In this document: positions 1-9,251 of the stretch, piece after piece
Position numbering within the stretch: the stretch's first letter is position 1
Layout of the letters: each line of letters opens with the position of its first letter
DNA from: Barnesiella viscericola DSM 18177
Lineage (GTDB): Bacteria > Bacteroidota > Bacteroidia > Bacteroidales > Barnesiellaceae
DNA length: 64,000 nucleotides
NCBI RefSeq assembly: GCF_000512915.1
Contig: NZ_CP007034.1
Coordinates: 1,178,001 to 1,242,000 of the forward strand
Direction of reading: 5' to 3'
Translations under genes and position numbers: made by a program
Notes under the pieces: model-generated
Seen by the model: only the letters and a program-made list of their open reading frames with translations
Database searches by the model: none
Told to the model about the DNA's origin: nothing

Positions 1-1055
1 GTAGGGAGGAAATCCCAAAATGTAGAAATGTTATCGGTTACACGCCGCTCCTTAATCACAGCCGGCCAGTTCACAATAAACGGTACTCGGACTCCTCCTT
101 CATAAAGATCTCTCTTATATCCTCTAAATGGTCCATTTGAATCAAAAAAATCAGGGTCATGACCGCCTACTCGATGCACTCCATTATCTGAAGAAAATAT
201 AAAAATCGTATTTTCCCATACCCCCTCTTCTTTTAATAGAGTAATAATCTGCCCCACATTTTTATCGATTTCACTAACCATTGCAGCATAAGCAGCTTTG
301 GGTTTTAGCTGTGTCTTGAACCCCCTGTTACTATTATTGATATACGGAGTCTCCGGGAAAGAATCTTCGTATTGACTAAGATCGGGATAATCCAGATCGG
401 CATGTGGTGGAGTTATCGCGAAATAAGCAAAAAACGGAGATGTACTATTCTCCTTTATAAATTTGAGACCCTTTTCCATAATCAGGAAATGGCTGTAAAC
501 TTCTCCGCCTAACATAACCTTCTCTTCATTCTCATACAAAAACTCCGGATAATACCGATGAGCCGCAGACTGACTCAAATAACCAAAAAAGTAATCAAAC
601 CCCTTTCGAATAGGACTCCCCTCAGTATTCGGACCTCCCAAGCCCCATTTCCCTACACACATGGTTTTATACCCTTTACTTTTCAATAGTTCAGCTACGG
701 TCATTTCTTCAACCGGCAACGCTAAATCAAAAACACCATCGGCAGTTTTCATACCTTTATTTCCACGCACATAAGCATGCCCTGTATGTTTTCCCGTCAT
801 CAAGCAACACCGCGATGGTGCGCTCACAGTCGACCCACTATAATGATGAGTAAATAATATTCCGCGTTCCGCCAGTTTATCTATATTGGGAGTTTTTATC
901 TTTGTCTGTCCATAACACCCCAAATCGCCAATTCCCATATCATCGGCTAAAACAAAAACGATATTGGGGAGGGATTCCTCCTGAGGCTGCCCGTACAGAT
1001 TTACATTTACAGCCAGACCCGAAGCGATAAACAATCCTATAAAATTTTTATTCAT
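1..1055 (-). CDS. S1-family sulfatase, C-terminus cut by window edge
   Basis: Secreted or periplasmic sulfatase that hydrolyses sulfate esters, probably on host or dietary glycans. About 351 codons are visible and the 3' end lies outside the window. Start taken at the ATG at 1055; an in-frame ATG lies two codons upstream at 1061. Residues 1-22 form a signal peptide. The metal-binding LADDMGIGD lies near residue 36, and the active-site motif S78-A-P-S-R is the serine-type C/S-x-P-x-R. Ser78 would therefore have to be converted to formylglycine by an anaerobic sulfatase-maturating enzyme, not seen here. A further metal-site segment, FIFSSDNGVHR, is also readable. A second sulfatase lies 56 bp upstream in the same direction, so the two are probably cotranscribed. 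The region is more AT-rich than the yebC-pheT block beside it. Substrate cannot be told from sequence. Confidence 0.93.
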   Translation of the reverse strand, partial: MNKNFIGLFIASGLAVNVNLYGQPQEESLPNIVFVLADDMGIGDLGCYGQTKIKTPNIDKLAERGILFTHHYSGSTVSAPSRCCLMTGKHTGHAYVRGNKGMKTADGVFDLALPVEEMTVAELLKSKGYKTMCVGKWGLGGPNTEGSPIRKGFDYFFGYLSQSAAHRYYPEFLYENEEKVMLGGEVYSHFLIMEKGLKFIKENSTSPFFAYFAITPPHADLDYPDLSQYEDSFPETPYINNSNRGFKTQLKPKAAYAAMVSEIDKNVGQIITLLKEEGVWENTIFIFSSDNGVHRVGGHDPDFFDSNGPFRGYKRDLYEGGVRVPFIVNWPAVIKERRVTDNISTFWDFLP

Positions 1056-1111
1056 ACCCATGGCTACATCTATGATAACAATTATACTCTTTTACTTCAA
1101 TCAGATACAAA

Positions 1112-3040
1112 TTACTTTTTTTTGTAAATCACTTCCCACCGATCATTCCAATCGACAGCTCTAACATAACTATTCAGATATTGTAAACGCCAGGCAACAC
1201 CCGAACACTTCATTTTCAACTCTTCTCCTGAAAGTTCAAAAGGTTCAATCAGTCCACTCTCGTACAAATAAGTCAAATCATTCAAGATCAACAAGGTCTC
1301 CGATCCTGTTCTCACATTGTCAAGAATCGCCATAACATCTGATTTTGAGAACCTTTCACCTGTCAATGACAAGAAAACCAATGCCCGGGACCGTACAAAA
1401 CTTCGCTCATCGTCAAGCAAAGGCAATACTTCCGGTTTCAGATTTATTGCCCGCTGTCCCCAATAGGAACATGTGGTAAGTGCCCACCAACGTTCTACTG
1501 GATCCTCCGATCTTAATCCGCTAAGCAACTCATCTTGTACGTCTTCCGAGGGAACAGCAATCTGCATTTGGGCTAAATCAATAAAACGGCCTATTCGTTT
1601 TTTATTTTCCCGTCCCCAACCAGCCGGATTATCCATTGCCTCCTCCAAAATAACTGTTTCCGGGAAAAAGCCCAAGTCGTTCTTCTCAACCAGATACTTA
1701 CATAACTGTCTTCTTAAACTCTCCAAAATCTTCTTATACTGGGGATTATTGGCAAGATTGTTTTTCTCAAAAGGGTCCTGTTCCAAATCATACAACTCTT
1801 CAACCTCAAAGGGCTTGAAAAAAGATTGTTGAATTTCATTCAGGCCATTCTCCCGATACAGATCCTTCCATTCTCTAAATGCCAATTGCTTATATCGATA
1901 AAATGCAAAAAGGGATTGTGAATGATAGGGTTGAAAATTCCGGGCATATCTGAATTTTCCCTTCCTCAATACCCGGTTAAAAGCATACAGTTCATCAAAC
2001 CGGTCTCCATATCCAACCGTAAAATCCTCCTTTTCAATCCGAGATTTTCCTAAAAAAGGTTTTCCATCCATCTGTTTCGGAATTTCAACTCCCGCCAAAT
2101 TAAGAACCGTAGGACCAAAATCCATAAACGAAACGATGTCTTTTACAATCGATCCTGCCTTCACGTTCAACTTTTCTCTCCATCTTTCAGGAACATACAC
2201 AACCAACGGCACATGAATACCTATATCATCAGTATATCCTTTTGTCCCGGGAAGAGAACCTCCATTATCTCCAAACCAGAAGATAATTGTATTGTCCAAG
2301 ACATCATCAGCCCGCAACATATCAATAAGAGAACCCAATTCCTTATCGGCATCTTCAATCCGGTCATAAAAGGTAGCATATGTGTACCGCATCAAATCTG
2401 TATCAGGTAGTGTCGGGTGCAAAAATACTGAATCTGTACTGTGTCGAGGTGTTACAGTCCGATATGTTTCCTTGTTAAACTGCAAACAAGATTCATGGGT
2501 ATCTCCGTTGTTTCGTTGGAAAAAGAAGGGTTGATCCTTGTTGGGCCTATTTCGCCACAAATCCATTGGTCCCTTTATCTCATTCCATGCAGTCTCATCT
2601 AATTTTACATTATAATCGGTTTTTGAAGCATTGCAGGTATAATACCCCTTATCCCTGAGATACGATGGAAACATTCTCAGTCCATCGGGCAAAGGCACAC
2701 TCTCCAACTTTCGATGAAAACTTCCTGCAAATCTAGGTGCATAACAGCCTGTAATCAATGTAGTACGTGCGGCCGAACTCACAGGAGCATTACTATATGC
2801 ATTGGTATAGATAATTCCATTCTGTGCAAGCCATCTCACATTAGGGGTATCAGCACCTTTTCCCTCATTATATAAAGATAAATAATGGGGGGATAAATCT
2901 TCCACGAGAAACCAAACGATATTGGGTCTATCCATATCCTCGCTATGTCTCTGTCGGAATTCAGTTGCGGATATCTCCATTGACGGAATAGAAGAAATCA
3001 AACAAAGAGAGACGAGACTTTCGTAATGCATTGTTCTCAT
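1112..3040 (-). CDS. S1-family sulfatase with C-terminal HEAT-like extension
   Basis: A 642-residue sulfatase, probably acting on sulfated polysaccharide, with a likely N-terminal export signal (residues 1-26; M4 is an alternative start). The sulfatase core starts at about residue 38 (NIVWFLVEDLSPHY). The active-site motif is S88-S-A-A-R, so the usual proline of C/S-x-P-x-R is replaced by alanine, as in some heparan-type sulfatase subfamilies. FWFGDNGG around residue 255 supplies further metal ligands. After the catalytic region, residues from about 500 (DPVERWWALTTCSYWG, then DDERSFVRSRALVFLSL) look like one or two HEAT-type helical repeats, which is uncommon for simple sulfatases. It lies upstream of a second sulfatase in the same direction, 56 bp apart. 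I see no canonical promoter in the AT-rich 140 bp upstream. Exact substrate unknown. Confidence 0.92.
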   Translation of the reverse strand: MRTMHYESLVSLCLISSIPSMEISATEFRQRHSEDMDRPNIVWFLVEDLSPHYLSLYNEGKGADTPNVRWLAQNGIIYTNAYSNAPVSSAARTTLITGCYAPRFAGSFHRKLESVPLPDGLRMFPSYLRDKGYYTCNASKTDYNVKLDETAWNEIKGPMDLWRNRPNKDQPFFFQRNNGDTHESCLQFNKETYRTVTPRHSTDSVFLHPTLPDTDLMRYTYATFYDRIEDADKELGSLIDMLRADDVLDNTIIFWFGDNGGSLPGTKGYTDDIGIHVPLVVYVPERWREKLNVKAGSIVKDIVSFMDFGPTVLNLAGVEIPKQMDGKPFLGKSRIEKEDFTVGYGDRFDELYAFNRVLRKGKFRYARNFQPYHSQSLFAFYRYKQLAFREWKDLYRENGLNEIQQSFFKPFEVEELYDLEQDPFEKNNLANNPQYKKILESLRRQLCKYLVEKNDLGFFPETVILEEAMDNPAGWGRENKKRIGRFIDLAQMQIAVPSEDVQDELLSGLRSEDPVERWWALTTCSYWGQRAINLKPEVLPLLDDERSFVRSRALVFLSLTGERFSKSDVMAILDNVRTGSETLLILNDLTYLYESGLIEPFELSGEELKMKCSGVAWRLQYLNSYVRAVDWNDRWEVIYKKK

Positions 3041-3120
3041 TAGTATAATTTTAATAGGTCATATTCTCTTAACATTACAATAGACAAAAAACAAGAAAGA
3101 ATTTACCCAATCTCCTCTTA

Positions 3121-3162
3121 AAAAAAGCGAGGGAAAAGGCTTCAATCCTTTTCCCTCGCTTG
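3121..3162 (-). terminator. intrinsic terminator of pheT-yebC
   Basis: A perfect 15-bp stem (3126-3140 with 3148-3162, 7-nt loop) is followed on the minus strand by seven T residues. It sits just past the yebC stop codon and separates that operon from the sulfatase genes. Confidence 0.9.
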
Positions 3163-3182
3163 TAAATAAATATAAAAACCGA

Positions 3183-3914
3183 TTACTCTTCGTCCTCGTC
3201 TTCTTCCTTCATGTTGTGGAAGACGTTCTGCACATCTTCGTCCTCCTCGAAGCGCTCGATGAGTTTCTCGATCGAGGCACGTTGTTCGGGAGTCACCTCC
3301 TTCACGTCGTTGGGGATACGCTCAAACTCGGCGCTGATGATTTCATAGCCGGCCTCTTCGAGGTGGTGCTGTATGTTGTTGTTCTCCGAGAACTCGCCAT
3401 AGAGTACGATTTCCTCATCGTCGGCCTCCAATTCGTCGACACCATAATCAATCATTTCGAGTTCGAGATCTTCGAGCGACACGCCCTCCTTGGGCTTGAT
3501 GTGGAACACACACTTGTGGTCGAAGAGAAACGAGAGGCTGCCGGTCGTACCCAGCGAACCGCCGGCCTTGTTGAAATAGCTGCGCACATTGGCTACCGTG
3601 CGGGTGGTATTGTCGGTAGCGGTTTCGATAACCATGGCAATACCAAAAGGCCCGTATCCTTCATAAACAACCTCCTTGTAATCCCCGGCATCTTTCGACG
3701 ATGCCTTCTTGATAGCCCGTTCCACATTCTCCTTGGGCATGTTGGCGGCTTTGGCGTTCTGCATCAGCACACGCAGACGAGGGTTGGCATCGGGATCGGG
3801 ACCACCGGCTTTAACGGCGATGGAGATTTCCTTACCAATCTTCGTGAACGTACGGGCCATGTTGCCCCAACGCTTCAATTTTCTGGCTTTACGATATTCA
3901 AAAGCTCTTCCCAT
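3183..3914 (-). CDS. yebC: YebC/TACO1 family (DUF28) protein
   Basis: A 243-residue member of the YebC/PmpR/TACO1 family. These proteins were long annotated as transcriptional regulators, and some are now known to help ribosomes translate proline-rich stretches. Family features are the N-terminal block MGRAFEYRKARKLKRWGNMAR, the central VVYEGYGPFGIAMVIE followed by TDNTTRT (about residues 83-105), and FLFDHKCVFHIKP. The length is normal. The C-terminus ends in an acidic tail rich in D and E. It lies 40 bp downstream of pheT and before a strong terminator, so it is the last gene of that transcript. The link to translation fits its pheT neighbour, but which role it has here is inference. Confidence 0.95.
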   Translation of the reverse strand: MGRAFEYRKARKLKRWGNMARTFTKIGKEISIAVKAGGPDPDANPRLRVLMQNAKAANMPKENVERAIKKASSKDAGDYKEVVYEGYGPFGIAMVIETATDNTTRTVANVRSYFNKAGGSLGTTGSLSFLFDHKCVFHIKPKEGVSLEDLELEMIDYGVDELEADDEEIVLYGEFSENNNIQHHLEEAGYEIISAEFERIPNDVKEVTPEQRASIEKLIERFEEDEDVQNVFHNMKEEDEDEE

Positions 3915-3953
3915 AGAATATTATCTTTTACTTTTATTTTTGTTAGAATTGAA

Positions 3954-6413
3954 TTATCTCAATTGAGCCTCCAACTTCTGTTGCAGGTTGGAGATGATCT
4001 TGTGCATGATGGCATCGATCTGCTTGTCGTTGAGGGTCTTGTTCTCGTCTTGCAACATAAAGGTAACGGCATACGATTTTTTACCCTCGGGCAGATTCTT
4101 ACCCTCATACACGTCGAAGAGGTAGACCTCTTTGAGCAACTTGCGCTCGCTTTCGCGGGCCACCTTCTCGATATCGGCAAAGGCTACCGACTTGTCGACC
4201 AGCAAGGCCAGGTCGCGTTTTACCGCCTGGAACTTGGGCAGGTCGCTGAAAAGTACGGTGTGCTTGGCGGCCATCTTCATCAAGGCGCCCCAGTTCAACT
4301 CGGCAAAAGCCACATCGGCATCGATATCGAACCGTTTCAGAATCTTGTGCGACACGAGCCCCATCTTGCCCAGCAGCTTACCGCCCCGGTTGCTGTATGT
4401 GAGGGCTGCCGAATAGATCTCGTCACTGGTCTGCACGGCTACCACATCACCGGCAATACCCAGGCGGGTAAAGATATTCTCGACATAGGCCTTCATCTCA
4501 TAGACGCTCGATTTCTCATCGGGGTGTGCCCAACTGCCCTCTACCCGATTTCCGGTGAGCCACAGAGCAAAGTGATGCTCTTCGCTGTATCCCGAGAGAA
4601 TCTTCTCGTCGGTGTGAGCCTCGGGGTTGAAATAGTAGCAGTTGCCGTTTTCATAGAACCGCAGGTTGGCACGACGGCGGTTGATGTTGTGCGAGATGCT
4701 TTCCAAACCGCCGAACAGCAGCGTCTGACGCATCACGTTCAAGTCGTTGCTCAACGGGTTGAGCAGGGTCACGCAATGAGCGCGAGGCCAGCATTGCAGG
4801 TCATCGTAGTAGGCACCGCAGGTGAGCGAGTTGTTCATAATCTCATTGAATCCGCAGCCGGTCAGTTGCTCCGAAATCAGATTCAGGAACTGGTGAGCCT
4901 CGTCGGTCGGCGTCTTATAGGAGAGGCTGGAATGCACACGGTCCGAAATCTCCACGTGGTTGTAACCATAGATGCGCAGCAGGTCTTCAATCACATCGAC
5001 ATCGCGTTGCACGTCGACGCGATAGGTGGGCACCCGCAGGGAGAGTTCCCGCTCATTCTCGCTCACAATCTCGATTTCGAGGCTGCGCAAGATATTTTTC
5101 ACCGTATCGGCCGGAATGTGCTTGCCGATAAGGGTATCGATTTTCTCATAGGTCAGGGTAACGGAGAAAGGTGCCACGGGCGAAGGATAGATGTCGACAA
5201 TGTCGCCGCAAATCTCGCCGCCAGCCAACTCTTTCACCAGCAGAGCTGCCCGTTTGAGGGTATAGAGCGTGTCGTTGGGATCGACACCCCGCTCGAAACG
5301 GAAGGAGGAGTCGGTATTCAACCCCTGCCGACGGGCCGTCTTGCGCACCCAGGTGGGATTGAAGCAGGCCGATTCGAGGAAGATGTCGGTCGTCGCATCG
5401 GTCACGCCCGATTTCAAACCACCGAACACACCGGCAATACACATGGGCTCCTCGGTATTGCATATCATCAGGTCGTTTGCCGTCAAAGTGCGCTCCACCT
5501 CATCGAGTGTCACGAACTTGTCGCCCTCTTTGGCAGGCTTCACGATAATCTTTCCGCCGGTAATACGGTTCAGGTCGAAGCAGTGGAGCGGTTGCCCCGT
5601 GCTGTGAAGCAGGTAATTGGTAATATCGACCACGTTGTTGATGGGGCGCAGCCCGATAGCCGACAAGCGTTGTTTCAGCCAGTCGGGACTCTCGGCCACC
5701 TTCACGTTGCGCACCGTCACGCCACTGTATCGGATACAAGCCTCGTGGTTCTCCACCTCGACTGCGATACCCCCGTCGGGACGGTCGATGGCAAAATCGG
5801 CCACCGACGGACGATGCAATCCGCCGTCGTGTCCCCGATGAGCCAGATAGGCTGCCAGGTCGCGGGCCACGCCATAGTGCGATGCGGCGTCGATGCGGTT
5901 GGGGGTAATATCGACTTCGAGAATGTAGTCGCTCTTGATATTATAATACTCTTTGGCAGGAGTACCGGGTTTGACCGGCTCAGGCAACACGATGATACCT
6001 TCGTGCGAGGTACCGATACCGATTTCGTCCTCGGCACAAATCATGCCGAACGACTCCACGCCGCGAATTTTCGATTTCTTGATCGTAAAGCTCTCGTCAC
6101 CACTGTACAGCACGGTACCCAGCGTAGCTACCACCACATACTGTCCGGCAGCCACATTGGCGGCGCCGCACACGATTTGAGCCGGCTCGGCTTCGCCCAA
6201 GTCGACGGTCGTAATATGCAGGTGATCCGAGTTGGGGTGATCAACACAGGTAAGCACTTTACCGATAACCAGGCCGTTGAGGCCGCCTTTTATCGTCTGT
6301 ACCTCCTCGATACCGCCGGTTTCGAGGCCGATAGAGGTAAGAGCAGCCGAAAGTTCCTCGGGAGTGAGGTCGAAGTTGACATAATCTTTCAGCCAATTAT
6401 ACGAAATATTCAT
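3954..6413 (-). CDS. pheT: phenylalanyl-tRNA synthetase beta subunit
   Basis: The 819-residue beta subunit of the alpha2-beta2 enzyme that charges tRNA-Phe in the cytoplasm. Domains in order: N-terminal MNISYNWLKDYVNFDL; an EMAP/OB-fold tRNA-binding domain at about residues 40-150; the B3/B4 editing region (about 215-390, with SACFNPTWVRKTARRQGL); the B5 domain (about 410-480); a catalytic-like core; and the C-terminal ferredoxin-fold anticodon-binding domain (FQAVKRDLALLVD to the end). The length is typical for the family. pheS is not adjacent, as is common in Bacteroidales. A promoter lies at 6489-6520 and yebC follows 40 bp later. Confidence 0.98.
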   Translation of the reverse strand: MNISYNWLKDYVNFDLTPEELSAALTSIGLETGGIEEVQTIKGGLNGLVIGKVLTCVDHPNSDHLHITTVDLGEAEPAQIVCGAANVAAGQYVVVATLGTVLYSGDESFTIKKSKIRGVESFGMICAEDEIGIGTSHEGIIVLPEPVKPGTPAKEYYNIKSDYILEVDITPNRIDAASHYGVARDLAAYLAHRGHDGGLHRPSVADFAIDRPDGGIAVEVENHEACIRYSGVTVRNVKVAESPDWLKQRLSAIGLRPINNVVDITNYLLHSTGQPLHCFDLNRITGGKIIVKPAKEGDKFVTLDEVERTLTANDLMICNTEEPMCIAGVFGGLKSGVTDATTDIFLESACFNPTWVRKTARRQGLNTDSSFRFERGVDPNDTLYTLKRAALLVKELAGGEICGDIVDIYPSPVAPFSVTLTYEKIDTLIGKHIPADTVKNILRSLEIEIVSENERELSLRVPTYRVDVQRDVDVIEDLLRIYGYNHVEISDRVHSSLSYKTPTDEAHQFLNLISEQLTGCGFNEIMNNSLTCGAYYDDLQCWPRAHCVTLLNPLSNDLNVMRQTLLFGGLESISHNINRRRANLRFYENGNCYYFNPEAHTDEKILSGYSEEHHFALWLTGNRVEGSWAHPDEKSSVYEMKAYVENIFTRLGIAGDVVAVQTSDEIYSAALTYSNRGGKLLGKMGLVSHKILKRFDIDADVAFAELNWGALMKMAAKHTVLFSDLPKFQAVKRDLALLVDKSVAFADIEKVARESERKLLKEVYLFDVYEGKNLPEGKKSYAVTFMLQDENKTLNDKQIDAIMHKIISNLQQKLEAQLR

Positions 6414-6488
6414 AATGAACCTATATTTTATCGTCTATCTTATCGCATTTCGGGGGAGCCTGTCGTGCACCTTCCCGAAAAATTTTGC

Positions 6489-6520
6489 CAAAGTTAATAA
6501 GAAACTGTTTAAAAGCCAAC
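6489..6520 (-). promoter_or_regulatory. probable pheT promoter
   Basis: On the minus strand a -7 box TAACTTTG (6489-6496) matches the Bacteroidota consensus TAnnTTTG. A weaker -33 GTTG (6517-6520) stands 20 bp away. Transcription would start about 70 bp before the pheT ATG. Confidence 0.6.
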
Positions 6521-6551
6521 CGGTCTACCGATTTTTCGACCCGTCGCCACA

Positions 6552-7496
6552 CTATTTCCCGTCGACTGCCGAAGGGCCCGTGCTGGCCGTAATCGACAGG
6601 AAGCGGGGCGGTATGGGTGTCTCGAAATTCATCTCCTTGCGAGTAACTGGGTGGGCGAAACGCAGCTTGTAGGCGTGCAGGGCCACACGTCCCAGCGGGC
6701 TGCCGTGGGCACCATACTTGCGGTCGCCGGCTATGCTGTGACCCAGATCGTGCATGTGGACCCGGATCTGATTCTTCCGCCCCGTGGCCAGATTCAGCTC
6801 GACCAGCGAGAAGTGCTTGTTGCTGCTCAACACCTTGTAGCGGGTAATGGCCAGCTGCCCCTCCTCGGGATTGTCGGTCGAGTAGACCTGAAAGGCGGCA
6901 TTCTCGGCCAGATAGGAGCGCACCATACCTTCGGGCTGTTCCATCTGCCCCTCGACTACGGCCACATACTTGCGCTCCAGCACCATGTTGTGCCAGTTGT
7001 GCTGCATCTGCTCCTGAATGCCCTTGCTCTTGGCAAACATCATCAGCCCCGAGGTGTCGCGGTCGAGCCGGTGCACGATAAAGAGCTTGTTCTCGGGGTT
7101 CTGCGACTTCACATAATCGCTCAGTATGCTGTATGCCGTACCCGTCTTGATGCGGTCGGTCGACATCGAGAGCAGACCGTAGCCCTTGTCGATAACCAAG
7201 ATATACTCGTCCTCGTAGACCAGCCGCAGACGATTGTGCTTGAACACGCTGAACCCGGCCTTGAAATTGATTTTCAGCTCGTCACCGGCATGCAACACCG
7301 TGTCGAACTGAGTCACGGGCATATCGTTCACCGCCACCTGACGATGGGTCAGATACGACTTGACCGTCGTGCGGCTCTTGTCGCCGAACAGCGTGAACAG
7401 GTAGTTGAGCAGCGTGTCGTCGTGCTCAACCTTGAAGCGCTTGATATCTTTGTCGGAAAAACGGCGGCGGGGCCGTTTGTCGGAAGGTTGACGCAT
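6552..7496 (-). CDS. RluA-family pseudouridine synthase
   Basis: Converts uridine to pseudouridine in rRNA or tRNA; the target base cannot be read from sequence. The start is placed at the ATG at 7496 (314 residues), not the longer reading to 7580, because a promoter lies at 7526-7557 inside the longer form. An S4-type RNA-binding domain spans about residues 19-85. The catalytic motif is H142-R-L-D145 followed by RDTSG, with D145 the nucleophile. The later RKNQIRVHM and HPVTRKEMNFETP motifs are standard for RluA. It stands alone between pheT and the divergent psd operon. Confidence 0.93.
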   Translation of the reverse strand: MRQPSDKRPRRRFSDKDIKRFKVEHDDTLLNYLFTLFGDKSRTTVKSYLTHRQVAVNDMPVTQFDTVLHAGDELKINFKAGFSVFKHNRLRLVYEDEYILVIDKGYGLLSMSTDRIKTGTAYSILSDYVKSQNPENKLFIVHRLDRDTSGLMMFAKSKGIQEQMQHNWHNMVLERKYVAVVEGQMEQPEGMVRSYLAENAAFQVYSTDNPEEGQLAITRYKVLSSNKHFSLVELNLATGRKNQIRVHMHDLGHSIAGDRKYGAHGSPLGRVALHAYKLRFAHPVTRKEMNFETPIPPRFLSITASTGPSAVDGK

Positions 7497-7525
7497 AGAA
7501 TCTCTTTTTTTGCAATTTCGTCGTG

Positions 7526-7557
7526 CAAAGATAGTGCAAAGCCACCGCAAAGACAAA
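7526..7557 (-). promoter_or_regulatory. promoter of the RluA-family gene
   Basis: On the minus strand a -33 TTTG (7554-7557) stands 20 bp from a perfect -7 TATCTTTG (7526-7533). The predicted start of transcription is about 20-25 bp before the ATG at 7496, which fixes the shorter start. No gene lies in 7558-7761; the small reading frame there (7583-7780) has no family features. Confidence 0.8.
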
Positions 7558-7761
7558 CAAACCCTCTCTTTTATACGCACGTATGGCTCTTTACGGTTCG
7601 ACCGATTTCAGACAAGGCCAACACGCCCATCGCTTTTTTACCTTTCTTTTTCTATTGATTCATAATCAATTACTCCTTTTCAATGCTAATATTCCAGATG
7701 AATCCAGCACACATTCCGTTCATACGCAATCCGCTCAGTTGCAGAAAAAAGAATCTTTATT

Positions 7762-7792
7762 TTTGTCTTTCCACAAATAACTATTACCTTTG
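7762..7792 (+). promoter_or_regulatory. promoter of psd-pssA
   Basis: The -33 TTTG (7762-7765), a 19-bp spacer and the -7 TACCTTTG (7785-7792) match the Bacteroidota sigma-ABfr consensus exactly. Transcription would start near 7800, about 20 bp before the psd ATG. Confidence 0.85.
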
Positions 7793-7819
7793 CTCGCTAC
7801 ATCTAAACCGTGTTAAAAA

Positions 7820-8485
7820 ATGAGAATGAAGATACACCGCGAAGGTAAAAATATATTACTCATCTTGTTCATAGTTCTGTTTCTCCTGAACTTACCGATT
7901 TACATGTGGGTAAAGATTGCCTGGGTAGCTATTTTTATACACATCGTCTCGCTGGTATTTTTCCTCCTGGTTGTCAACTTCTTCCGTTCACCGAAACGTC
8001 GTTTCAAAGGCGATCGCAAGCATGTGGTGGTAGCCCCGGCCGACGGCGTGGTAGTCGTGCTTGAAGAGGTGCTCGAAGACGAGTATTTCCACGACAAGCG
8101 CATGCAGGTATCTATCTTCATGAACATCTTCAACGTACACGCCAACTGGTTCCCCGTAGCCGGCAAAGTGCTCCACGTGAACCACCAGCACGGGCGCTAC
8201 ATGGCCGCCTATCTGCCCAAGTCGAGCACCGAGAATGAACGCTCGACCATTGTCATCAAGGCCGAAAACGGACAGGAGGTACTGGTCCGCCAGATTGCCG
8301 GTGCCGTAGCGCGGCGCATCGTCACTTATGCCGAGGTGGGCGACGAATGCCAGATCGATGAACACATGGGATTCATCAAGTTCGGCTCGCGCGTAGACGT
8401 ATATCTGCCGCTCGACAGCGACATCAAGGTGAAGTTGCACGACAAAACGACAGGTGACTTGACCGAAATAGCCCGTCTAAAATAA
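7820..8485 (+). CDS. psd: phosphatidylserine decarboxylase
   Basis: Decarboxylates phosphatidylserine to phosphatidylethanolamine at the inner membrane. It is a pyruvoyl enzyme of the short class (221 residues). The self-cleavage site G189-S190 in KFGSRVDVYLP would give the alpha chain its pyruvoyl group. Two hydrophobic segments (about residues 11-30 and 33-52) anchor it, and VHANWFPVAGKV (near 106) is conserved in the family. pssA follows after 6 bp, so substrate-making and substrate-using enzymes are cotranscribed. Confidence 0.97.
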   Translation: MRMKIHREGKNILLILFIVLFLLNLPIYMWVKIAWVAIFIHIVSLVFFLLVVNFFRSPKRRFKGDRKHVVVAPADGVVVVLEEVLEDEYFHDKRMQVSIFMNIFNVHANWFPVAGKVLHVNHQHGRYMAAYLPKSSTENERSTIVIKAENGQEVLVRQIAGAVARRIVTYAEVGDECQIDEHMGFIKFGSRVDVYLPLDSDIKVKLHDKTTGDLTEIARLK

Positions 8486-8491
8486 AACGAC

Positions 8492-9193
8492 ATGAACGTA
8501 ATTATCAAAAACATACCCAACACCATCACCTGCCTGAACCTGCTTTCGGGTTGTTTTGCCTGCATCTTTGCCTTTCAGGGCGAATACGATTGGGTAGCCC
8601 TGTGCATAGGACTGTCGGCCCTCTTCGATTTTCTCGACGGCATGGCCGCCCGGTTGCTGCACGCCTACTCCCCGCTGGGCAAGGAGCTGGATTCGCTGGC
8701 CGACCTCATCAGTTTTGGACTGGCTCCCGGATTGATGGTGATGTACTTCATGGCCCATGACAGCGTGTTCCACGGCATCGACAGCGAATACCAGTCGCTG
8801 TGGGCGTTGAGCGCACTGCTCATACCGGTCTTCTCGGCACTGCGGTTGGCCAAGTTCAACATCGACACCCGCCAGGCCACCTCGTTCATCGGATTGCCGG
8901 TACCGGCCAACGCCCTCTTCTGGATAGGCATCTGCCAGGCCGGACTGCACATGGAGTCGCCGGTATGCGGCTATGCCATCGTGGCGCTGGTCATCATCTT
9001 CTCGCTGCTGCTGGTATCGGAGATTTCCATGTTCTCCCTCAAATTCAAGAACCTGAAACTGAAAGAGAACTACCTGCGTTACCTCATACTCGTAGCTGCC
9101 GTTCTCTTCCTCTCGCTGTGGGGCCTGGCCGGACTGGCCGCCACCATCGGCCTCTACATCGTCTTGTCGCTGCTGACGGCTCGCAAGCGATAA
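8492..9193 (+). CDS. pssA: CDP-diacylglycerol-serine O-phosphatidyltransferase
   Basis: Makes phosphatidylserine from CDP-diacylglycerol and L-serine in the inner membrane, feeding Psd encoded just upstream. The CDP-alcohol phosphotransferase signature is complete: D46, D49-G50, A53-R54, G63, D67 and D71 with the exact family spacing. The protein has 233 residues and about seven or eight hydrophobic segments. Psd and PssA together give the phosphatidylethanolamine branch typical of Bacteroidales. The ATG is 6 bp after the psd stop. Confidence 0.96.
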   Translation: MNVIIKNIPNTITCLNLLSGCFACIFAFQGEYDWVALCIGLSALFDFLDGMAARLLHAYSPLGKELDSLADLISFGLAPGLMVMYFMAHDSVFHGIDSEYQSLWALSALLIPVFSALRLAKFNIDTRQATSFIGLPVPANALFWIGICQAGLHMESPVCGYAIVALVIIFSLLLVSEISMFSLKFKNLKLKENYLRYLILVAAVLFLSLWGLAGLAATIGLYIVLSLLTARKR

Positions 9194-9212
9194 AAACAAA
9201 AACGGAACGATT

Positions 9213-9243
9213 TTTGTTCCTGTTGGGATATAAACCTAATTTG
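9213..9243 (+). promoter_or_regulatory. possible promoter of the DUF4834 gene
   Basis: TTTG (9213-9216), 19 bp, then CTAATTTG (9236-9243), one base off TAnnTTTG. The start of transcription would lie almost at the ATG at 9252, so the message would be nearly leaderless. The gene could also be read through from pssA. Confidence 0.4.
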
Positions 9244-9251
9244 TATCGATT

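Noticed and set aside
3216-6497. 1093-codon open frame on the plus strand opposite pheT and yebC
   Set aside because: It is antisense to two clear genes and has no domain of its own. GC-rich codon use leaves few stops in the complementary frames; the same explains the long frames at 27085-29541, 30232-32850, 9919-11697 and 59927-61666.
7583-7780. 65-codon open frame between the RluA-type gene and psd
   Set aside because: It overlaps the psd -33 region, has no ribosome-binding site and resembles no family.
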